A stretch of 64,000 nucleotides of DNA, from assembly GCF_004519545.1 (NCBI RefSeq), contig NZ_SDKM01000001.1:62001-126000 (forward strand), in the 5' to 3' direction. Shown in pieces: positions 33,958 through 43,557 of the stretch (within the stretch, counting starts at the first letter, position 1; every line of letters starts with the position of its first letter). Source of the stretch: Nocardioides guangzhouensis. GTDB taxonomy: Bacteria > Actinomycetota > Actinomycetes > Propionibacteriales > Nocardioidaceae. A program made the position numbers and the translations under genes. The notes under the pieces are model-generated. The model had not been told where the DNA came from. It made no database searches and worked only from the letters and a program-made list of their open reading frames with translations.

Positions 33958-35121
33958 TCAGCCCTCCCAGTCGTCGACCCGGTCGCCCTCGATCAGCACC
34001 CGGTTGGGGGTGATCGGGGCCAGGACCGGGTCCTGGACGAGGTTGCGCATGGCGTCGAACCGTACGTCGCCGGGCGAGGTCCGCGGGTCGCCGGTGCGCG
34101 AGTCCCCGAGCACCTGGAGCACCCGGGTCGCGACGTCGGTGACGTGGACCAGGGTCCAGTCGCCCGTCCGGTTCCAGCCGAGGGTGAGGACGCCCCCGTC
34201 GTCCGGCTCGAGGATCACGCAGGTCATCCGTTCCGGGCAGTCGAGGGTGAGCGGATCGGGCTGCTCCACGACGAGCAGGGTCACCGCTGTCCCCGTCTCG
34301 AGCTCGGTCTGGGCACCGATCACGCGCTCGCCGTACCCGCTGTGGCCCTCGGCCTCGCGTGAGGCGACCTCGCCGACCGTGGCCGACTCGACGACCCCCG
34401 CGATCGCTCGCGGCGTGATCTGCTGGGAGTTCGCCTCCGCCCCGCTCTCGTCCTCGCCCGGCACCTGCGCGGGCAGCTCCCCGGCCTCGCGGAGGACCGA
34501 CTCGGTGGTCCGCAGCCCGAGCCGCGGGTCGGTGACGACCGCCACCATCTCGTGGACCGAGGTGTCGAGGTCGAGCGTCCGCGGGTCGGCCGTGATCGGG
34601 TCGCCACTCTGGTAGGCGAGGGTGTACTCGTCCGCCCGCTGCTGCACGACGAGCAGGATCCCCGGATCCTCCTCCGGCGCCTCCAGCTGCCAGGCCAGGA
34701 TCACCTCGCCCCCGTCGGCCTGCCACGTGTCGAACTCGTAGAAGTCGCCGCAGTGTTCGAGCACCTGGTTCGTCCCGGGCACGGCGGCCACCCGCAGCAG
34801 GTCGCCGTCCTCCCCCTCGCCGGCGCGGAACCGGATGTCGACGGCCACCGCACCCGGGAGCCGGAAGGTCTCCGGGTGGGTACGCGTGACGCTGGCGGGG
34901 GTGCCGTCCACGTGGTCGAGCGCTACCGAGGCCAGGGCCTTCGGAGTCGCCGGCTGGTTCACCGGCTCGTTCGCGGGCTCGGCGTGCTTCCTCGTCGACG
35001 GGGCGGCCAGCGCCGCCATCGCCACCACCAGCGCAGCGACTGCGGCAGCGGCCCCGGCGGTCGCGAGCCGGCGCCCGGTGCGCGCCCGGTGCCCGCCCTC
35101 GCCCGTCTCGTCGTACGTCAT
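33958..35121 (-). CDS. single-pass membrane protein with an extracytoplasmic domain, unknown function
   Basis: The 387-residue protein has a basic N-terminus (GGHRARTGRRLATAG), one transmembrane helix (about residues 18-40; GAAAAVAALVVAMAALAAP) and a large acidic external domain. Two cysteine pairs may form disulfides (HCGDFYEFDTW; LDCPERMTCVIL). Two segments look like an internal duplication: one around residues 66-190 (AVAVDIRF, TLAYQSGDPITADPRTLDL) and one around 230-370 (TAVTLLVVEQ, WTLVHVTDVATRVLQVLG). No family is recognised. It is bracketed by two related long palindromes, which may mean it arrived or moved as a unit. Confidence 0.7.
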   Translation of the reverse strand: MTYDETGEGGHRARTGRRLATAGAAAAVAALVVAMAALAAPSTRKHAEPANEPVNQPATPKALASVALDHVDGTPASVTRTHPETFRLPGAVAVDIRFRAGEGEDGDLLRVAAVPGTNQVLEHCGDFYEFDTWQADGGEVILAWQLEAPEEDPGILLVVQQRADEYTLAYQSGDPITADPRTLDLDTSVHEMVAVVTDPRLGLRTTESVLREAGELPAQVPGEDESGAEANSQQITPRAIAGVVESATVGEVASREAEGHSGYGERVIGAQTELETGTAVTLLVVEQPDPLTLDCPERMTCVILEPDDGGVLTLGWNRTGDWTLVHVTDVATRVLQVLGDSRTGDPRTSPGDVRFDAMRNLVQDPVLAPITPNRVLIEGDRVDDWEG

Positions 35122-35147
35122 CGTCGTCCCGAGCCCCCGCTCCGCCC

Positions 35148-35210
35148 GATAGTCCCCTACGTTCGAGGGGTCATCCGGGCCGAATGGGCCCTCGAACGTA
35201 GGGGACTATC
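35148..35210. repeat. 63-bp palindromic element B
   Basis: GATAGTCCCCTACGTTCGAG at the left pairs with its complement ending at 35210, giving about 22 bp of near-perfect stem and a mismatched centre. It abuts the stop codon of the methionine synthase-like gene. Sequence and form match element A at 33868 (shared GATAGTCCC and ACGTTCGAGGG). Confidence 0.8.
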
Positions 35211-36221
35211 TCAGGAGTCGACGTCCCGGGCGGCTTGACGCGCCAGGTCGAGTGCGGATCGGGCCCAGGCGGCGGAGGCGCCGGCCAGACCGCAGGCGGG
35301 GGTGACCACGAGCCCTGGAGTGGGTTCCAGGCCGAGCATCTCGAGCAGGCGGTGCACCCGCTCGGTGACCGACTTCGCGGTGGGCGCGGTCGCCGGGTCG
35401 ACGGAGGGTACGGCGCCCAGCAGCACCCGCTCCCCGGCCTCGACGGCCTCCGCGAGCGGGTCGTACGACGCCGCGTCGAGCACGGCGAGATCGACGGAGA
35501 TCCCCCGGGCACCCGCTCCCCGGACCAGCCCGATCGGGAAGCCGGGCGCGCACGAGTGCACCAGGGGCACGCCACCGGCCTCCTCGACCGCCGCGAACAC
35601 GGTCGCCAGCGCCTCGGACGCCTCGGGCGGCTGCACGACCCGGTGCCGGCCGTAGCCGGACGCCGTCGGCACCTGCCCGCCGAGCACCGCCGGCAGCGCC
35701 GGCTCGTCGACCTGCACCAGCAGCTCGCTCGCGCCGGGCACCCGTCGGCGTACGTCGGCGACGTGGGCGAGCATCCCCTCGGCCAGCCCCTGCGCGAGGT
35801 CGCGACGGGCGCCGTGGTCCGCGAGCACCTTGTCGCCGCGCGGCTTCTCGACCGTGGCGGCCAGCGTCCACGGTCCGGTGACCTGCAGCTTGAACGGGCC
35901 GGCGTACCCCTGCGCCTGCTCCTCGACCCGGTCGAGGTCCTGGGCGAGCAGCGAGCGAGCCCGGCGCTGGTCGATCCCGGTGGCGTCGGTGAGCCGCCAG
36001 CCGGCCGGCTGGACGTCGGCGGGGAGCCCGTCGACCACGGCCAGCGCCCGGCCGGTCATGGACGCGATCGCGCCCCGGCCGGGCAGCTCGGGCACGTGCC
36101 GGAGGTCGGGCAGCTCGCCGAAGACCGTGCGGACCGCCTCGGCGTACGCCCGCGCGTTGTCGGCCTCGGGCGACAGCGGGTCGCCGCCGGGCATCGACCC
36201 GACGCCGGTGGCGAGCGTCAC
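35211..36221 (-). CDS. cobalamin-independent methionine synthase-like protein (MetE C-terminal fold)
   Basis: The 336-residue protein corresponds to a single TIM barrel like the C-terminal half of MetE. It shows [31 protein letters not shown] and VTPACGLAG, in which the conserved His-x-Cys and the final Cys would hold zinc. It lacks the N-terminal barrel, as do many actinobacterial and archaeal forms that use a methyl donor other than polyglutamyl-methyltetrahydrofolate, often unknown. The GTG start overlaps the mnmA stop as GTGA. Its place after cysteine desulfurase and mnmA suggests a link to sulfur handling, but this is only context. Confidence 0.85.
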   Translation of the reverse strand: MTLATGVGSMPGGDPLSPEADNARAYAEAVRTVFGELPDLRHVPELPGRGAIASMTGRALAVVDGLPADVQPAGWRLTDATGIDQRRARSLLAQDLDRVEEQAQGYAGPFKLQVTGPWTLAATVEKPRGDKVLADHGARRDLAQGLAEGMLAHVADVRRRVPGASELLVQVDEPALPAVLGGQVPTASGYGRHRVVQPPEASEALATVFAAVEEAGGVPLVHSCAPGFPIGLVRGAGARGISVDLAVLDAASYDPLAEAVEAGERVLLGAVPSVDPATAPTAKSVTERVHRLLEMLGLEPTPGLVVTPACGLAGASAAWARSALDLARQAARDVDS

Positions 36222-37324
36222 CGGAGCGCCTCGGTGCGGTCGGTCGCGGCGATGGTGGCCGAGCCGACCACCCGGGTGCCGTCGTAGATCACCGCGGCCT
36301 GCCCCGGGGCGATGCCCGAGGCCGGCTCGAGCAGCACCACCTCGACGGTGGAGGGGGCGGTGACCCGGACCCTGGCCCGGTGCTCGTTGCCGTGCGCGCG
36401 GAGCTGCACGGTGCCCTCGAGCGACTCGGGCACGGTGCCGCACCAACGCGCCTTGATCCCGCTGATCCGGTCGACGCGCAGCTCTTCGCGGGGGCCGACG
36501 GTGACGGTGCCGGAGACCGGCTCGATGTCGAGCACGAACCGCGGCCGGCCGTCCGGCGCCGGGCGGCCGATCCGCAGGCCCTTGCGCTGGCCGATGGTGA
36601 AGGCGTACGTGCCGTCGTGGCGTCCCAGCACCTCGCCGCTGACATGGTCGACGATCTCGCCGCCGTGGTTGGGGGCCTGGCCGCCGAGCTTCTCCCGCAG
36701 CCAGCCGGCGTTGTCGCCGTCGGCGACGAAGCAGATGTCGTGGGAGTCCGGCTTGTCGGCGACCAGCAGGCCTCGCCGCTCGGCCTCGGCGCGTACGTCG
36801 GGCTTCCGGGAGTCGCCGAGCGGGAACAGCGAGTGCGCGAGCTGCTCCTGGGTCAGCACGCCGAGCACGTAGGACTGGTCCTTGGCCATGTCCACGGCCC
36901 GGTGCATCTCGATCAGCCCGTCGTCGCCGGCGCGCAGCTGGGCGTAGTGACCGGTGGCGACCGCGTCGAACCCGAGGTCCAGCGCCCGGTCGAGGACGGC
37001 GGCGAACTTGATCTTCTCGTTGCAGCGCAGGCAGGGGTTGGGCGTCCGGCCGGCGGCGTACTCGGCCATGAAGTCCTCGACCACGTCCTCGTGGAACCGC
37101 TCACTGAGGTCCCAGACGTAGAACGGGATCCCGATCACGTCCGCGGCCCGGCGGGCGTCGTTGCTGTCCTCGATGGTGCAGCAGCCGCGGGCGCCGGAGC
37201 GGTAGGACTTCGGGTTGCGCGAGAGCGCGAGGTGGATGCCCGTGACGTCGTGGCCGGACTCGGCGGCCCGCGCGGCGGCCACCGCGGAGTCCACGCCTCC
37301 CGACATGGCGGCGAGGACCCGCAT
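36218..37324 (-). CDS. mnmA: tRNA-specific 2-thiouridylase
   Basis: MnmA adds sulfur to U34 in the wobble position of Lys, Glu and Gln tRNAs. The 368-residue protein starts [21 protein letters not shown], with the PP-loop SGGxDS motif. It has the catalytic cysteines in [14 protein letters not shown] and [12 protein letters not shown], and [10 protein letters not shown] in the tRNA-binding region. Its ATG shares one base with the stop of the cysteine desulfurase (TGATG) and has a GGAGG Shine-Dalgarno, so the sulfur donor and this enzyme are coupled. Its stop overlaps the following methionine synthase-like start. Confidence 0.97.
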   Translation of the reverse strand: MRVLAAMSGGVDSAVAAARAAESGHDVTGIHLALSRNPKSYRSGARGCCTIEDSNDARRAADVIGIPFYVWDLSERFHEDVVEDFMAEYAAGRTPNPCLRCNEKIKFAAVLDRALDLGFDAVATGHYAQLRAGDDGLIEMHRAVDMAKDQSYVLGVLTQEQLAHSLFPLGDSRKPDVRAEAERRGLLVADKPDSHDICFVADGDNAGWLREKLGGQAPNHGGEIVDHVSGEVLGRHDGTYAFTIGQRKGLRIGRPAPDGRPRFVLDIEPVSGTVTVGPREELRVDRISGIKARWCGTVPESLEGTVQLRAHGNEHRARVRVTAPSTVEVVLLEPASGIAPGQAAVIYDGTRVVGSATIAATDRTEALR

Positions 37325-38523
37325 CAGAGCCTCCGCTGCCCCGCGTTGCGGGCGCGTTCGACGACCGGACCGATCGCCTCGACCAGGGCGTCCACGTCGG
37401 CACGGGTGCTGGTGTGGCCGAGCGAGAACCGCAGCGACCCGCGGGCCTGGGCGTCGGTGTGGCCCATGGCCAGGAGGACGTGGGAGGCCTGGGGTACGCC
37501 GGCCGAGCAGGCCGAGCCGGTCGAGCACTCGATGCCCCGGGCGTCGAGCAGCATCAGCAGCGAGTCGCCCTCGCAGCCGGGGAAGGTCAGGTGGGCGTTG
37601 CCGGGCAGCCGGTCGACCGGATCGCCGTTGAGCGCGGCCTCCGGCACCACCGCGCGCACCCGGCGCACCAGGTCGTCGCGGAGCGAGACGACCCGGGTGG
37701 CGTGCTCGGCCTGCTGCTTCACCGACAGCTCCACGGCCGCGGCCAGGCCGGCGATCGCCGGGGGGTCGATGGTGCCGCTGCGGATGTCGCGCTCCTGGCC
37801 GCCGCCGTGTACCAGCGGGGTGACCTCGAGCTCGCGACGTACGACGAGGGCGCCGACGCCGTAGGGGCCGCCGACCTTGTGCCCGGTCAGCGTGAGCGCG
37901 TCGACGCCGGAGCTCGCGAAGTCGACCGGCACCGCGCCGACCGCCTGGACGGCGTCGGTGTGCACGGGGATGCCGTGCTCGGCGGCGATCGCCACCACCT
38001 CGGAGATCGGCTGGAGCGTGCCGACCTCGTTGTTCGCCCACATGACGGAGACCAGCGCCACCGTCTCGGGGTCGCGGGCGATGGAGGCGCGCAGGGCGTC
38101 GAGGGCGAGCCGTCCGAACCGGTCCACCGGCAGCAGCTCCACCTCGGCGTGCTCCTCCGCGTCCAGCCAGTGCAGGGGGTCCAGGACGGCGTGGTGCTCG
38201 ACGGCCGTGGAGAGGATGCGGGTGCGCCGGGGGTCGGCCGCGTGCCGCGACCAGAAGATGCCCTTGACGGCGAGGTTGTCGGCCTCGGTGCCACCGGAGG
38301 TGAACACGACCTCGCCGGGGCGGCAGTCGAGCGCCTGGGCGATGGTCTCGCGGGACTCCTCGACGACGCGGCGGGCCCGGCGGCCGGACGCGTGGAGGGA
38401 GCTGGGGTTGCCGGTCTCCGCCAGGTGGAGGGTCATCGCCTCGACCGCGGCCGGCAGCATCGGCGTGGTCGCGGCGTGGTCGAGGTAGACGCTGCGCTCG
38501 GGAGCGTCGGTGGAGGCGTTCAT
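37324..38523 (-). CDS. cysteine desulfurase (IscS/NifS class V aminotransferase)
   Basis: The enzyme takes sulfur from L-cysteine, leaving alanine, and passes a persulfide to acceptors. Its 399 residues have the family start [32 protein letters not shown] for cofactor phosphate binding, [14 protein letters not shown] with Lys216 as the PLP lysine, and [11 protein letters not shown] with Cys339 as the persulfide cysteine. The operon with mnmA points to tRNA thiolation as at least one role; Fe-S cluster supply is also possible. The start ATG at 38523 has no strong Shine-Dalgarno, and TACGCT lies 10 bases upstream. Confidence 0.96.
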   Translation of the reverse strand: MNASTDAPERSVYLDHAATTPMLPAAVEAMTLHLAETGNPSSLHASGRRARRVVEESRETIAQALDCRPGEVVFTSGGTEADNLAVKGIFWSRHAADPRRTRILSTAVEHHAVLDPLHWLDAEEHAEVELLPVDRFGRLALDALRASIARDPETVALVSVMWANNEVGTLQPISEVVAIAAEHGIPVHTDAVQAVGAVPVDFASSGVDALTLTGHKVGGPYGVGALVVRRELEVTPLVHGGGQERDIRSGTIDPPAIAGLAAAVELSVKQQAEHATRVVSLRDDLVRRVRAVVPEAALNGDPVDRLPGNAHLTFPGCEGDSLLMLLDARGIECSTGSACSAGVPQASHVLLAMGHTDAQARGSLRFSLGHTSTRADVDALVEAIGPVVERARNAGQRRL

Positions 38524-38583
38524 TGCATCGTCCAGCGTACGGCGGGGTGGTCGGGACCGGCCAAATGTTTCACGTCGCGTGCG

Positions 38584-39210
38584 TCACGTGCTCCGCTGGT
38601 CCATCCAGGCCAGCCACGGGTGCCCGGCGCCGTACACCCTCTCCACGGCCTCCCGCAGCCACCCGCGCTGCCGGTTGTCGAGGAGCGGCCAGGCGGCGTC
38701 CCGGTCGGCCCGGTCACGCTCCTCGTTGCCCAGGGCCTTGTGGTGCAGGACGACCTCGGGGTTCTGGTAGCGGATGCCGTCGTCCGCGATCCACGTGACC
38801 TCGTCCAGCGGCGCGGACCACTCCTCGCGGCGGGACACCCACCGGCCGTCCCGGTCCTCGTTGATGAGGATGTCCGCCACCCAGGGGGCCTGGGCATGTT
38901 CGCGCAGCCACACCTGGCCCGCGTCCGGGTGTGGCTCGGGCCAGGTCTCGTTGATCGGGCGCAGCGACCCGCTGCAGACGCTCCAGACGTCGTACCGGTC
39001 GCCCACCAGATCGAGCAACGCAGGCAGGTCGTACGTGAAGATCGCGACATCGACGTCGTGGTGCCTGCGGCGGACACCGCTGAAGGCCTCGACCGCCCAG
39101 CCCCCCACGACCCACCACGGTCCCGGGAAGTCCGCGAGGAACTCCTGCGCCCCGGCCGGGTCGAGCGGGTCCCAGGGTCCGTAGAGCCGCTCGAACTCCG
39201 CCTCGTCCAT
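38584..39210 (-). CDS. nucleotidyltransferase-like protein (ANT-type fold)
   Basis: The 208-residue protein has a minimal nucleotidyltransferase signature: WWVVGGWAVEAFSGVRRRHHDVDVAIF, where the GG and the D-x-D pair (HDVDVA) would bind nucleotide and metal. The spacing is like that of aminoglycoside-2''-adenylyltransferase relatives. NPEVVLHHKALGN and the C-terminal AVERVYGAGHPWLAWM complete it. Resistance is not implied, since most such chromosomal proteins are uncharacterised. It lies 10 bases after proB on the same strand and could be co-transcribed; TCTAAT 7 bases before the ATG is a possible promoter of its own. Confidence 0.8.
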   Translation of the reverse strand: MDEAEFERLYGPWDPLDPAGAQEFLADFPGPWWVVGGWAVEAFSGVRRRHHDVDVAIFTYDLPALLDLVGDRYDVWSVCSGSLRPINETWPEPHPDAGQVWLREHAQAPWVADILINEDRDGRWVSRREEWSAPLDEVTWIADDGIRYQNPEVVLHHKALGNEERDRADRDAAWPLLDNRQRGWLREAVERVYGAGHPWLAWMDQRST

Positions 39211-39220
39211 CACACGTGCA

Positions 39221-40342
39221 TTAGAGCAGGACGAGGTCGTCGCGGTGCACCACTTCACGCTGGTACGCCGCCCCCAGCTCGCGCTTGAGGTCGTGCGAGG
39301 TGCGCCCGAACAGGTCGGGGATCTCCTCGGCGTCGAAGTTCACCAGCCCCCGGGCCACCGGTACCCCGTTGGGGTCGACGAGGTCGACCGGGTCGCCGGC
39401 GACGAACGAGCCGGTGACCCCGGTGACGCCGGCCGCCAGCAGCGACGCCCGGCGCTCGGTGACCGCGCGTACGGCGCCGGCGTCGAGCACCAGCGTGCCC
39501 AGCGGCTCGGTGGCGTGCGCCAGCCACAGCAGCCGGGTCGGGCGGCGCTTGCCCGTCGGGTGGAACAGGGTGCCGACCGGGTCCCCGGCGAGCGCGCTGG
39601 AGGCCTGGTCGGCGGCGGTGAGCACCACCGGGATGCCGGCACCGGTCGCGATCCGGGCCGCGTCGACCTTGGTCCGCATGCCGCCGGTGCCCAGCGCGCC
39701 GCCGGCACCCACCTCGATGTGGGCCAGGTCCTCGGAGCTCACGACGGCCGGGATGATCCGGGCGCCCTCCCGCGCCGGGTGCCCGTCGTACAGGCCGTCG
39801 ACGTCGGAGAGCAGCACCAGCAGGTCGGCGTGGACGAGGTGCGCGACCAGCGCGGCCAGCCGGTCGTTGTCGCCGAACCGGATCTCGGAGGTGGCAACGG
39901 TGTCGTTCTCGTTGACGATCGGGAGCACGCCGAGCTCGAGCAGCTTGGCGAAGGTCTGGTAGGCGTTGCGGTAGTGCGAGCGCCGGGTGACGTCGTCGAC
40001 GGTGAGCAGCACCTGGCCGGCGGTCACCCCGTGCCGCGCGAGCTCCTCGGTGTAGCGGTGCACGAGCAGCCCCTGGCCGACCGACGCGGCCGCCTGCTGG
40101 GCCGCGAGCGCGCGCGGACGACGGGCCAGGCCCAGCGGCGCGAGGCCGGCGGCGATGGCACCGGAGGAGACCAGCACGACCTCGGCGCCGCGGGCGCGGA
40201 CGGCGGCGAGCACCTCGACCAGCCGGCGGACCCGGGCCGGGTCGATGCCGCCCTCCGCGGTCGTCAGCGACGACGAGCCCACCTTCACCACGATCCGGCG
40301 CGCGCCGGTCACCTCGGCGCGCAGGCCCGCCTCCGTGCTCAT
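39221..40342 (-). CDS. proB: glutamate 5-kinase
   Basis: ProB phosphorylates L-glutamate to gamma-glutamyl phosphate, the first step of proline synthesis. The 373-residue protein has the amino-acid kinase domain ([63 protein letters not shown]). The C-terminal PUA domain has [21 protein letters not shown]. The ATG overlaps the obgE stop (ATGA). It is the fourth gene of the rplU-rpmA-obgE-proB unit, an order common in actinobacteria. proA is not next to it in this window. Confidence 0.96.
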   Translation of the reverse strand: MSTEAGLRAEVTGARRIVVKVGSSSLTTAEGGIDPARVRRLVEVLAAVRARGAEVVLVSSGAIAAGLAPLGLARRPRALAAQQAAASVGQGLLVHRYTEELARHGVTAGQVLLTVDDVTRRSHYRNAYQTFAKLLELGVLPIVNENDTVATSEIRFGDNDRLAALVAHLVHADLLVLLSDVDGLYDGHPAREGARIIPAVVSSEDLAHIEVGAGGALGTGGMRTKVDAARIATGAGIPVVLTAADQASSALAGDPVGTLFHPTGKRRPTRLLWLAHATEPLGTLVLDAGAVRAVTERRASLLAAGVTGVTGSFVAGDPVDLVDPNGVPVARGLVNFDAEEIPDLFGRTSHDLKRELGAAYQREVVHRDDLVLL

Positions 40343-41910
40343 GCCCGGCCGTCGCCAGGCTCGTCGCCCGTCCCGACCTGGCCGGGGTCGTCCTCGCGCC
40401 AGTCGGGGTCGTCCTCGCCGCCGATCTCGTACGACGTGGGGCCGTAGGTCTCCGGCCGGTCCAGCCGTCGCGCCACGTCGGCACGCGTCTCGGTCTCGCT
40501 CCGCTCGTCCATCGCCTCGTCGATCCTGCGTCGGCGCTGGGCGGCAGGACGGGACTCGTCGAAGCGCTGGTCCTCGCCGCGGCGGCCGAGCATCTCCGCG
40601 CCGGCGTCGATGCCGGGACGGAAGTCGAAGACGACCGCGTTGTCGGGGTGCCCGATCAGGACGGTGTCGCCCTCGACCGCGCCGAGCGCCAGCAGCTTCT
40701 CCTCGACGCCGAGCCGGTTGAGCCGGTCGGCCAGGAAGCCCACCGCCTCGTCGTTGCTGAAGTCGGTCTGCCGGACCCAGCGCTCGGGCTTCTCGCCGCG
40801 CACGCGCCAGCCCTCGCCGGTCTCCTTGACGGTGAACTCGGCGCCGCCGGTGGCGGCCGGCGGGCGGATCACGATGCGCTGCGCCTCGGCCACCGGACGC
40901 GCGGCCCGGGCTGCGGTGACGATCTCGGCCATCGCGAAGGTCAGCTCGCGCAGGCCCTCGCCGGACGCCGCGGAGACCTCGAACACCCGCATCCCGCGCT
41001 CGCGGAGCTCGTCGACGACGAACGACGCGATGTCGCGACCGTCGGGCACGTCCACCTTGTTCAGCGCGACCAGCCGCGGCCGGTCCTCCAGGCCGCCGTA
41101 CCGGGCGAGCTCGGACTCGATGATGTCGAGGTCTTCGACCGGGTTGCGGCCCGGCTCGATGGTGGCGGTGTCGACGACGTGCACGATCGCGGCACAGCGC
41201 TCGATGTGGCGCAGGAAGTCGTGGCCGAGACCGCGGCCCTCGGCCGCGCCCTCGATCAGGCCGGGCACGTCGGCGACCGTGAAGGTCACGTCGCCGGCGC
41301 GGACCACGCCGAGGTTCGGGACCAGGGTGGTGAACGGGTAGTCGGCGATCTTGGGCCGGGCCCGGGAGATCGCGGCGATCAGCGAGGACTTGCCGGCGCT
41401 GGGGAAGCCGACCAGGCCGATGTCGGCGACCACCTTGAGCTCGAGCACCACGTCGAGCTCGTCGCCGGGCTCCCCCAGCAGCGCGAAGCCGGGGGCCTTG
41501 CGCTTGGCCGAGGCCAGTGCGGCGTTGCCGAGGCCGCCCCGGCCGCCCTGGGCGACGACCAGCTCGGTGCCGGGGCCGACCAGGTCGGCGAGGACGGTGC
41601 CGCGACCGTCGGCGACCACGGTGCCGTCGGGGACCGGCAGCACCAGGTCGGAGCCGTGCGAGCCGTTGCGGTGGCCGCCGGCGCCGTGGCCGCCGTGCTC
41701 GGCGCGGCGCTTCGGGCTGTGGTGGTAGTCGACCAGCGTCGTCACGTCGGGGTCGACCCGCAGGATCACCGAGCCGCCGGGGCCGCCGTTCCCACCGTCG
41801 GGTCCGCCGAGGGGCTTGAACTTCTCACGGTGCACCGAGGCCACGCCGTTGCCACCGCGGCCCGCTGCGACGTGCAGCGTGACCCGGTCGACGAAGGTGG
41901 GGACGGCCAT
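40339..41910 (-). CDS. obgE: Obg-family GTPase
   Basis: Obg is an essential ribosome-assembly GTPase also tied to stringent response. The 523-residue protein has three parts. The glycine-rich Obg fold comes first ([33 protein letters not shown]). The G domain follows (G1 [12 protein letters not shown]2 [13 protein letters not shown]3 [10 protein letters not shown]4 NKVD). Last is the OCT domain, present in Gram-positive forms ([15 protein letters not shown] to [12 protein letters not shown] analogue). About 80 acidic and Arg-rich residues extend past the OCT domain. The ATG has GAGAG upstream. A strong stem-loop separates it from rpmA. Confidence 0.96.
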   Translation of the reverse strand: MAVPTFVDRVTLHVAAGRGGNGVASVHREKFKPLGGPDGGNGGPGGSVILRVDPDVTTLVDYHHSPKRRAEHGGHGAGGHRNGSHGSDLVLPVPDGTVVADGRGTVLADLVGPGTELVVAQGGRGGLGNAALASAKRKAPGFALLGEPGDELDVVLELKVVADIGLVGFPSAGKSSLIAAISRARPKIADYPFTTLVPNLGVVRAGDVTFTVADVPGLIEGAAEGRGLGHDFLRHIERCAAIVHVVDTATIEPGRNPVEDLDIIESELARYGGLEDRPRLVALNKVDVPDGRDIASFVVDELRERGMRVFEVSAASGEGLRELTFAMAEIVTAARAARPVAEAQRIVIRPPAATGGAEFTVKETGEGWRVRGEKPERWVRQTDFSNDEAVGFLADRLNRLGVEEKLLALGAVEGDTVLIGHPDNAVVFDFRPGIDAGAEMLGRRGEDQRFDESRPAAQRRRRIDEAMDERSETETRADVARRLDRPETYGPTSYEIGGEDDPDWREDDPGQVGTGDEPGDGRA

Positions 41911-41945
41911 GGGTGCTCTCTTCCGGTGCAGGGGTCTCAATGACA

Positions 41946-41979
41946 CGAAGGGCGTCCCGGCTTCTCGGGACGCCCTTCG
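41946..41979 (-). terminator. perfect 14-bp stem-loop between rpmA and obgE
   Basis: CGAAGGGCGTCCCG at 41946-41959 pairs perfectly with 41966-41979 around a 6-base loop. On the minus strand it follows rpmA by 28 bases and precedes the obgE ATG by 35. It could partly terminate the ribosomal-protein message, or stabilise its 3' end, so that obgE and proB are made at lower levels. Confidence 0.7.
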
Positions 41980-42007
41980 ATGAGGTTCTGGTGTCAGACG
42001 CGCCGGG

Positions 42008-42262
42008 TCACTCGCCCGGGACGATGTTGACGACACGACGGCCGCGCTTGCGACCGAACTCGACCGCGCCGCCGACCAGGGCGAACAGGGTGTCGTCACC
42101 GCCGCGGCCGACGCCGCTGCCCGGGTGGAAGTGGGTGCCCCGCTGGCGCACGATGATCTCGCCGGCGTTGACGGTCTGGCCGCCGAAACGCTTCACGCCG
42201 AGCCGCTGCGCGTTGGAGTCGCGACCGTTCTTGGTGGACGCGGCGCCCTTCTTGTGTGCCAT
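42008..42262 (-). CDS. rpmA: 50S ribosomal protein L27
   Basis: L27 lies near the peptidyl transferase centre of the large subunit. The 84-residue product [20 protein letters not shown] and [21 protein letters not shown] is typical, and the N-terminal MAHKKG is the mature-type start, without the cleaved extension found in Firmicutes. It sits 37 bases after rplU. Confidence 0.98.
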   Translation of the reverse strand: MAHKKGAASTKNGRDSNAQRLGVKRFGGQTVNAGEIIVRQRGTHFHPGSGVGRGGDDTLFALVGGAVEFGRKRGRRVVNIVPGE

Positions 42263-42299
42263 GAGTTCAGTCCTTCGGGGTGGATCCTGTGAGCAGGGC

Positions 42300-42608
42300 T
42301 CAGAGGGAGATGTCGGTGACCTTGACCTGGGTGTACTTCTGGCGGTGACCCTGGCGCTTCTTGTAGCCGGTCTTGTTCTTGTACTTCTGGATGACGATCT
42401 TCGGGCCCTTCGTGGCACCGAGGACCTCAACCGTCACGGACGCCTTGCCGAGCTTCTTGGCGTCGGAGGTGACCTTCTCGCCGTCGACGACGAGCACCAC
42501 CGGAAGGGTCACCGACTCGCCGACCCCGGTCTCGACCTTGTCGATCTCGATGACGTCGCCCACGGCAACCTTCTGCTGGGTGGCGCCAGCGCGCACGATC
42601 GCGTACAC
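42300..42608 (-). CDS. rplU: 50S ribosomal protein L21
   Basis: L21 binds 23S rRNA. The 102-residue protein starts [25 protein letters not shown] and ends [23 protein letters not shown], both family marks. The start is GTG with an AAGGAGA Shine-Dalgarno. It is the first gene of rplU-rpmA-obgE-proB. The promoter at 42750-42778 gives a leader of about 135 bases. Confidence 0.98.
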   Translation of the reverse strand: MYAIVRAGATQQKVAVGDVIEIDKVETGVGESVTLPVVLVVDGEKVTSDAKKLGKASVTVEVLGATKGPKIVIQKYKNKTGYKKRQGHRQKYTQVKVTDISL

Positions 42609-42749
42609 CGCGGTCTCCTTCGTCGAATCTCTACTGCGTCACAAGCCTCTGCCCTGCAGCTCTCGCTCGCACGCTCGCGGCGCCGGGGAACCGGCGTACG
42701 GCGGGTGGAGGGCCAGCAGGATGGGTGCGCGGATGCACACCGAGGGTCA

Positions 42750-42778
42750 ATAGTACGGATCCGCCGCCCGCACCGCAA
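42750..42778 (-). promoter_or_regulatory. housekeeping promoter of rplU-rpmA
   Basis: On the minus strand, TTGCGG (42773-42778) and TACTAT (42750-42755) are exactly 17 bases apart. This is the best consensus-like promoter in the window. The leader of about 135 bases to rplU contains paired G/C-rich segments that may fold; I cannot assign it to a known ribosomal-protein leader family. Confidence 0.7.
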
Positions 42779-42798
42779 AACGGGTGACCGCCGCCCGC

Positions 42799-42804
42799 TA
42801 CGGT
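42799..42804 (+). promoter_or_regulatory. -10 element of the tyrosine phosphatase gene
   Basis: TACGGT ends 7 bases before the ATG at 42812, without a Shine-Dalgarno. A leaderless start is predicted. It lies back-to-back with the rplU promoter, about 20 bases from its -35. Confidence 0.45.
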
Positions 42805-42811
42805 CTCCGGC

Positions 42812-43537
42812 ATGGACCGGACCCTCCGCGCCGACGGCCTCCACAACGCCCGCGACCTCGGCGGCCTCCCCCGCCTGGGCGGTGGCGAGACCCCCGCGGG
42901 CGTGTTCTTCCGCTCCGAGAACGTCGACCACCTCACCAGGCAGGGTTGGGAGCAGGTCCACGACGCCGGGATCCGCACCGTCGTCGACCTCCGGCAGCAG
43001 GTCGAGCGCGACCGCGATGCCACGCCCCGGCCGGACTGGGTGCACGCGGTGCACGTCGACCACGACGGGCTCGAGAACGCGGGGTTCTGGGCCGACTTCT
43101 GGGAGAACGGACTGGTCGGGACCGCGATGTACTACCTCCCCCACCTCGCCGCCATGCCCGAACGGACCGTCGCCGCGGTCTCGGCGGTCGTCTCCGCGCC
43201 GCCCGGTGGCGTGCTGATGCACTGCATGGGCGGCCGGGACCGCACCGGCCTGATGTCGCTGGTCCTGCTCACCGCGGCCGGTGTCGAGCCCGACGCGATC
43301 GTCGACGACTACCTCGAGACGGTCCGGGTCGGCGACCCGCGCGCCGCCACCGCCAACCGCAACGAGGCCGAGGACCAGATCGCGGAGCTGTGCGCGCAGT
43401 TCGGCACCTCCACCGAGCAGGCGTTCCGCGACGCCCAGACCGGCCTCGACCTCGACCGGGTCCTCGACGACGGTGGGATCACCTCCGCCGACCGGGAGGC
43501 GCTGCAGACCTGGCGTGGGACGCTCGACCGCGCCTGA
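42812..43537 (+). CDS. protein-tyrosine phosphatase (PTP-like, Y_phosphatase3 family)
   Basis: The 241-residue protein starts RADGLHNARDLGGLPRLGG, the N-terminal motif of bacterial tyrosine phosphatases related to MptpB. Its P-loop is VLMHCMGGRDRTGLMSLV (C-x5-R with HC and RTG). TVVDLRQQVERD provides the general-acid loop region. Family members dephosphorylate phosphotyrosine, phosphoserine or phosphoinositides. It is divergent from rplU. Its 3' end runs into repeat array 2. Confidence 0.92.
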   Translation: MDRTLRADGLHNARDLGGLPRLGGGETPAGVFFRSENVDHLTRQGWEQVHDAGIRTVVDLRQQVERDRDATPRPDWVHAVHVDHDGLENAGFWADFWENGLVGTAMYYLPHLAAMPERTVAAVSAVVSAPPGGVLMHCMGGRDRTGLMSLVLLTAAGVEPDAIVDDYLETVRVGDPRAATANRNEAEDQIAELCAQFGTSTEQAFRDAQTGLDLDRVLDDGGITSADREALQTWRGTLDRA

Positions 43538-43557
43538 GACGGTGCGGCCCCCGCGCC

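Noticed and set aside
35122-36221. SAM or T-box riboswitch for the methionine synthase-like gene or ilvD
   Set aside because: The methionine synthase-like gene starts within the mnmA stop and ilvD appears leaderless, so neither has room for a leader.
38584-39210. Calling the nucleotidyltransferase-like gene an aminoglycoside resistance gene
   Set aside because: Only the general fold motif is visible; it sits in a housekeeping block and no resistance-gene identity can be claimed by eye.
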